A stretch of 64,000 nucleotides of DNA. It comes from G965240365 sp965240365. GTDB taxonomy: Bacteria; Pseudomonadota; Gammaproteobacteria; Eutrophobiales; Eutrophobiaceae. The stretch is from assembly GCA_965240365.1 (NCBI GenBank), contig OZ251218.1, positions 2,728,001 through 2,792,000 on the forward strand, written 5' to 3'. Positions 59,546-64,000 of this stretch are shown one piece after another (position 1 is the stretch's first letter; each line of letters starts with the position of its first letter). Below the pieces are notes generated by a model. It ran no database searches. It worked only from the letters and a program-made list of their open reading frames with translations, and was not told the origin of the DNA. The translations under genes and the position numbers were made by a program.

Positions 59546-61132
59546 TTAACCGTCTTCTGTTGCGGGCTCGGGGCCTGTGTCGGGCAGGTCGGGCTTTTGC
59601 GCCGTGAGCACGGTCTTGCCGCCGAGCCGATCCAGTTCCGCCATGACAGGCGCGATCGATCTGCGAAATTCCGGCAGGCGTTTTTTATCAATGGATTCCG
59701 CCCGCGGCAACTCAACCGTGAGCGGGTTACGGTGTACCCCATTAATGCGGAATTCGTAGTGTAAATGAGGGCCGGTTGACAGCCCGGTTTGACCGACATA
59801 CCCGATTGTCTCTCCCTGTTTGACAGACTTGCCGGCGCGGATCCCCTTTGCATAGCGATGCAGGTGCGCATAAACCGTGCTGTACCGGCCGCCGTGTTTT
59901 AATATTACCGTCTTGCCATAATCGCCTTTTCTGCCCGCCTGAACGACCCTGCCGTCAGCGGTTGCCCGCACGGGCGTGCCGATGGGCGCGGCATAATCAA
60001 TGCCTTTATGCGCGCGGATTTTATTGAGAATCGGGTGCAGGCGCCTCAGGTTGAAACGGGAACTGATGCGCGTAAAGTTGACGGGCGCCCTCAGGAAGGC
60101 CTTGCGCATGGCCTCGCCGTTATCGGAATAATAGGCAATCCGGCCATCTGCATGAGTATAGCGCGCCGCCCTTAAGGGCTTGTTGCGATTGATAAATTCC
60201 GCCGCCAGCACGGGCCCTTCGGAGACCTTGACGCCGTCTTTATATTGTTCTTCATAGATCAGGCTGAAAGCGTCGCCCGCGCGGATATCCAATGCAAAGT
60301 CGATATCCCAGGCATAGACGGCGGCCAGTTGCATGACCAGATTATCGGATAAGCCGGCGCGCCTGCCGGCCAGAAAGAGCGAATCCTCGATCGTCGCATT
60401 GACCTGCCTGACCACGGATTGCAGCGGTTCGCTAACAAGCTCAACGCGATAACCGTCCTCCTTTTTGGCCAGTTTCAATGTATGAGTCAGGTCGAATTCA
60501 TATTCCAGGCCAAGCAACTCACCGGCGGCGATACTGAAATTTAATAACTGGCCGGGCCGCAGTCTTTTCAGGCGGTTCACTTCTCCGCCGAGTGACATGA
60601 TCCGGTGCAACAGGCCCGGACTCAGGCCCAGGCGGGAAAATATCAATGCCAGGCTGTCCCCGGATTTGACCGTGATCTGCCGCCGGTTTGGTCGGGGCGC
60701 GGGCCGCGCGGCGGCAGCCTCGGGCCGGGGCATGACAAAATCCGGCTCGGCGGATTCGGTCAACGGGGCGGCAACGGGGTCCGGGCCGGGCTGGTCCGCC
60801 GGTAGCTCGCCGCCTGCGTCAACGGCCGGCGAATCGTTGGCCGCGGGATAAATGCTTTCAGGGGCAGTGGCTTCAGGCCGGTAGGCCGCGTTCTGAATGC
60901 TGGCGGCAGTATCCGCTTGCGGCTGGTAGGCCAGGCCGGTTTGCGGGTAGGCGTCCGCCCCGCCGGGGGGCAACCCGGCGGCCGGTTTTTCGCTTATGGC
61001 GAATAGCCAGCAGACCGCGATGAGGAGCGCCGCGATACCGGGGAGACAGATTGATAGCCGGAGCCGCGAACGCGGCCGGATTGTTACTCCTCCGTTTTTG
61101 TAATCTTTTACGATATGGACTTTGTAAGCCAC
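59546..61132 (-). CDS. M23 family peptidoglycan endopeptidase (MepM/OapA-like)
   Basis: A cell-wall hydrolase that cuts peptide cross-links. 528 residues. The N-terminus has a membrane anchor (LRLSICLPGIAALLIAVCWL), followed by a Pro/Ala-rich linker. An OapA/LysM-like domain is at about 150-205 (QITVKSGDSLALIFSRLGLS). The M23 catalytic domain is near 370-470, with zinc ligands in HKGIDYAAPIG and HLHYEF and the glycine-rich GYVGQTGLSTGP. Codon GTG/ATG choices upstream are not needed. It lies immediately before anmK on the same strand, and its stop is the last codon before the anmK frame opens. Divergent from tyrS. Confidence 0.94.
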   Translation of the reverse strand: MAYKVHIVKDYKNGGVTIRPRSRLRLSICLPGIAALLIAVCWLFAISEKPAAGLPPGGADAYPQTGLAYQPQADTAASIQNAAYRPEATAPESIYPAANDSPAVDAGGELPADQPGPDPVAAPLTESAEPDFVMPRPEAAAARPAPRPNRRQITVKSGDSLALIFSRLGLSPGLLHRIMSLGGEVNRLKRLRPGQLLNFSIAAGELLGLEYEFDLTHTLKLAKKEDGYRVELVSEPLQSVVRQVNATIEDSLFLAGRRAGLSDNLVMQLAAVYAWDIDFALDIRAGDAFSLIYEEQYKDGVKVSEGPVLAAEFINRNKPLRAARYTHADGRIAYYSDNGEAMRKAFLRAPVNFTRISSRFNLRRLHPILNKIRAHKGIDYAAPIGTPVRATADGRVVQAGRKGDYGKTVILKHGGRYSTVYAHLHRYAKGIRAGKSVKQGETIGYVGQTGLSTGPHLHYEFRINGVHRNPLTVELPRAESIDKKRLPEFRRSIAPVMAELDRLGGKTVLTAQKPDLPDTGPEPATEDG

Positions 61133-61279
61133 GGTTTATCCTGATTGATTTTATCGCTGTAAGCAATGTATCCGCGTAACCATAACTTTTGCTTTGGAAG
61201 AGGTCAACGTTTCAATCACCCTGCGCGCGGGCGGGCGCTGTGCTAAGCTCCGGGAATTTAAAAGAGCCAATTTTAAACT

Positions 61280-62518
61280 ATGCCAAAGATGATGACAGAC
61301 ATAACTGACGCGCTTGAACGGATCCGCCGTGGCAGTGATGAAATCCTGCCCCTGGATGAACTCGAAAAAAAACTGGCGGCGGGGACGCCGCTGCGTGTCA
61401 AGGCGGGCTTTGACCCCACCGCGCCCGACCTGCATCTGGGGCATACTGTCCTGATAAACAAGTTACGCGAGTTTCAACGGCTGGGTCATCACGTTATCTT
61501 TCTGATCGGTGATTTTACCGGCATGATCGGCGACCCGGCCGGCAAGAGCGCCACCCGGCCGCCTTTGACACGGGAGCAGGTCAAGGCCAATGCCGCCACC
61601 TATCAGCGCCAGATATTCAGAATCCTCGACCCGGCGCTGACAGAGATCGCGTTTAACTCAAGCTGGCTGGACAAGCTGACGGCCGGAGACCTGATCAGGC
61701 TGGCATCGAACCAGACCGTGGCCCGCATGCTGGAACGTGATGATTTCAATAAACGCTATAAATCCGGTCGGCCCATTGCCATACATGAATTTTTGTATCC
61801 GCTGGCGCAGGGGTATGACTCCATCGCGCTGGCGGCGGATGTGGAACTCGGCGGCAGCGACCAGAAGTTTAATCTGCTGATGGGGCGTCAATTACAGCAG
61901 GCCGCCGGCAAGCCGCCGCAGGTGGTTTTGACCATGCCGCTCCTGGAAGGCACGGACGGTGTGCAGAAGATGTCCAAATCACTGGGCAACTATATCGGCA
62001 TTGATGAACCGGCGAATGAGATGTTCGGCAAGATAATGTCGATCTCCGATGAACTGATGTGGCGTTACTTCGAGTTGCTCAGCTTTCGCGCTCTAAGGGA
62101 GATAGCCGAATTTAAACAGGCGGCAGGCCAGGGCGCAAACCCCAGGGATTTCAAGCTCAAGCTGGCCCTGGAGATTACGGCCCGTTTTCACGACGACGAG
62201 GCCGCCAGGGCGGCCCGGGCCGATTTCAGCCAGCGCTTCAGCGCCAATCTGTTGCCGGATGAGATTACGCAGGTCGAAGTTAAGGTCGATCATGACGGCC
62301 TGCCGCTGGCGAATGTCCTCAAGGCGGCCGGACTGGTGGCGAGCACGTCCGAGGCGCGCCGGATGCTGAAGCAGGGGGCGGTCAGGATTGACGGCCAGCG
62401 CGTGGAAGACGGCGCGCGGGCCTTGTCCCCCGGCTTTTCCGCCGTTATCCAGATTGGCAAACGGAAATTTGCCAGGGTGATATTAAAGATAAACGCGGAT
62501 CTAAGCCCCGGTTTATGA
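61280..62518 (+). CDS. tyrS: tyrosyl-tRNA synthetase
   Basis: Charges tRNA-Tyr. 412 residues. The HIGH-type signature is [10 protein letters not shown], with [20 protein letters not shown] after it, and the KMSKS loop is [12 protein letters not shown]. The C-terminal 65 residues form an S4 RNA-binding domain ([20 protein letters not shown]). The long central insertion and GMIGDP-SGK sequence place it with the TyrZ-like bacterial type. It lies directly before the ribosomal RNA operon, as I recall for Pseudomonas and relatives. Confidence 0.96.
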   Translation: MPKMMTDITDALERIRRGSDEILPLDELEKKLAAGTPLRVKAGFDPTAPDLHLGHTVLINKLREFQRLGHHVIFLIGDFTGMIGDPAGKSATRPPLTREQVKANAATYQRQIFRILDPALTEIAFNSSWLDKLTAGDLIRLASNQTVARMLERDDFNKRYKSGRPIAIHEFLYPLAQGYDSIALAADVELGGSDQKFNLLMGRQLQQAAGKPPQVVLTMPLLEGTDGVQKMSKSLGNYIGIDEPANEMFGKIMSISDELMWRYFELLSFRALREIAEFKQAAGQGANPRDFKLKLALEITARFHDDEAARAARADFSQRFSANLLPDEITQVEVKVDHDGLPLANVLKAAGLVASTSEARRMLKQGAVRIDGQRVEDGARALSPGFSAVIQIGKRKFARVILKINADLSPGL

Positions 62519-62582
62519 AAAATTGATCTTTAAATCAACAAAAAACCCGGGCCCAAAGCGATAAATGATATACAAATCAAAC

Positions 62583-62644
62583 ACTTATAATAATTTAAAA
62601 AAAATGTAAAGATTTGTTGACCGCGACTATTCGATATGTATAAT
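62583..62644 (+). promoter_or_regulatory. rRNA operon promoter with UP element
   Basis: TTGACC at 62617-62622, a 16-base spacer and a perfect TATAAT at 62639-62644. It is preceded by an A/T-rich tract (62583-62615) suited to contact by the RNA polymerase alpha subunits. It is about 200 bases before mature 16S, the expected distance for a strong rrn promoter. Confidence 0.8.
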
Positions 62645-62677
62645 TCCGCAGTCCCGGTTGGGGGTAGCCAACCCTAG

Positions 62678-62690
62678 AGTTCTTTAACAA
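62678..62690 (+). promoter_or_regulatory. boxA antitermination site
   Basis: GTTCTTTAACA matches the boxA core of rRNA leaders (TGCTCTTTAACA), which recruits NusB/NusE so polymerase reads through the rRNA operon. It lies between the promoter and the 16S gene. Confidence 0.75.
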
Positions 62691-62845
62691 TTCCTGATCA
62701 AGTAATTTGTGTGGGCGCTTACGTTGATGGCCTTGATCACCAATGATTTTCGGTGAAAGCCTTATTGATGTAACGTCTTTACTATTACGTCAATTTTTAA
62801 GTAATCACCGAGCCGGATTGGCAGCCATAAGCTGCCGCTATGATT

Positions 62846-64000
<1,155 letters not shown>

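Overview
The window comes from a GC-rich gammaproteobacterium, most likely an uncultured or host-associated one. The evidence is the 16S rRNA 5' region at the right end and a gene block (argC, DUF6776, bactofilin, erpA, anmK, M23 peptidase, tyrS, rrn) whose order matches what I recall from Pseudomonas and relatives. The genome is littered with short palindromic repeats of the GTCATTCC...GGAATGAC type, between genes and also inside one coding sequence.

Positions 1-30044 are one enormous adhesin locus that starts before the window. The first 2.7 kb is filamentous-haemagglutinin-like (two-partner secretion type). The next 25 kb is almost entirely autotransporter-associated beta-strand repeats. 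The end is a Cys-X5-Cys motif plus a coiled coil, with no beta-barrel. Repeats are nested at about 35 residues, about 1.06 kb and about 10 kb. The reading frame is broken near 2725, between about 3905 and 4095, and at 11081. If these breaks are sequencing errors, the protein exceeds 10,000 residues. Palindromic repeats lie in frame inside it. Two paralogous tail-anchored coiled-coil genes follow.

Positions 31.6-35.3 kb hold a TAXI-type TRAP transporter (binding protein plus fused permease), separated by an array of hairpins. Next come a diaminopimelate-decarboxylase-like enzyme and epmA. A repeat-rich island (38.2-41.5 kb) carries a NYN-domain gene and an AAA_14/DUF4143 ATPase flanked by composite direct repeats. 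Then follow a DinG/YoaA helicase, an O-methyltransferase, tsaB, an internally deleted IS481-type transposase remnant, and a tungstate transporter in which binding protein and permease are fused.

Positions 48.2-50.8 kb are small accessory genes: a helix-hairpin-helix protein with a lysine-rich tail, an AT-rich orphan, a DUF2281/PIN toxin-antitoxin pair and a secreted Rap1a/Tai protein. A minus-strand run encodes a TlpA-like thioredoxin, HemJ and an MFS transporter. The conserved argC...tyrS-16S block follows. A three-gene overlapping cassette (TIGR04255 protein, HTH protein, unknown protein) sits between erpA and anmK, where I expected direct adjacency, and has its own promoter with paired direct repeats. 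The window ends inside 16S rRNA, preceded by a strong rRNA promoter and a boxA.
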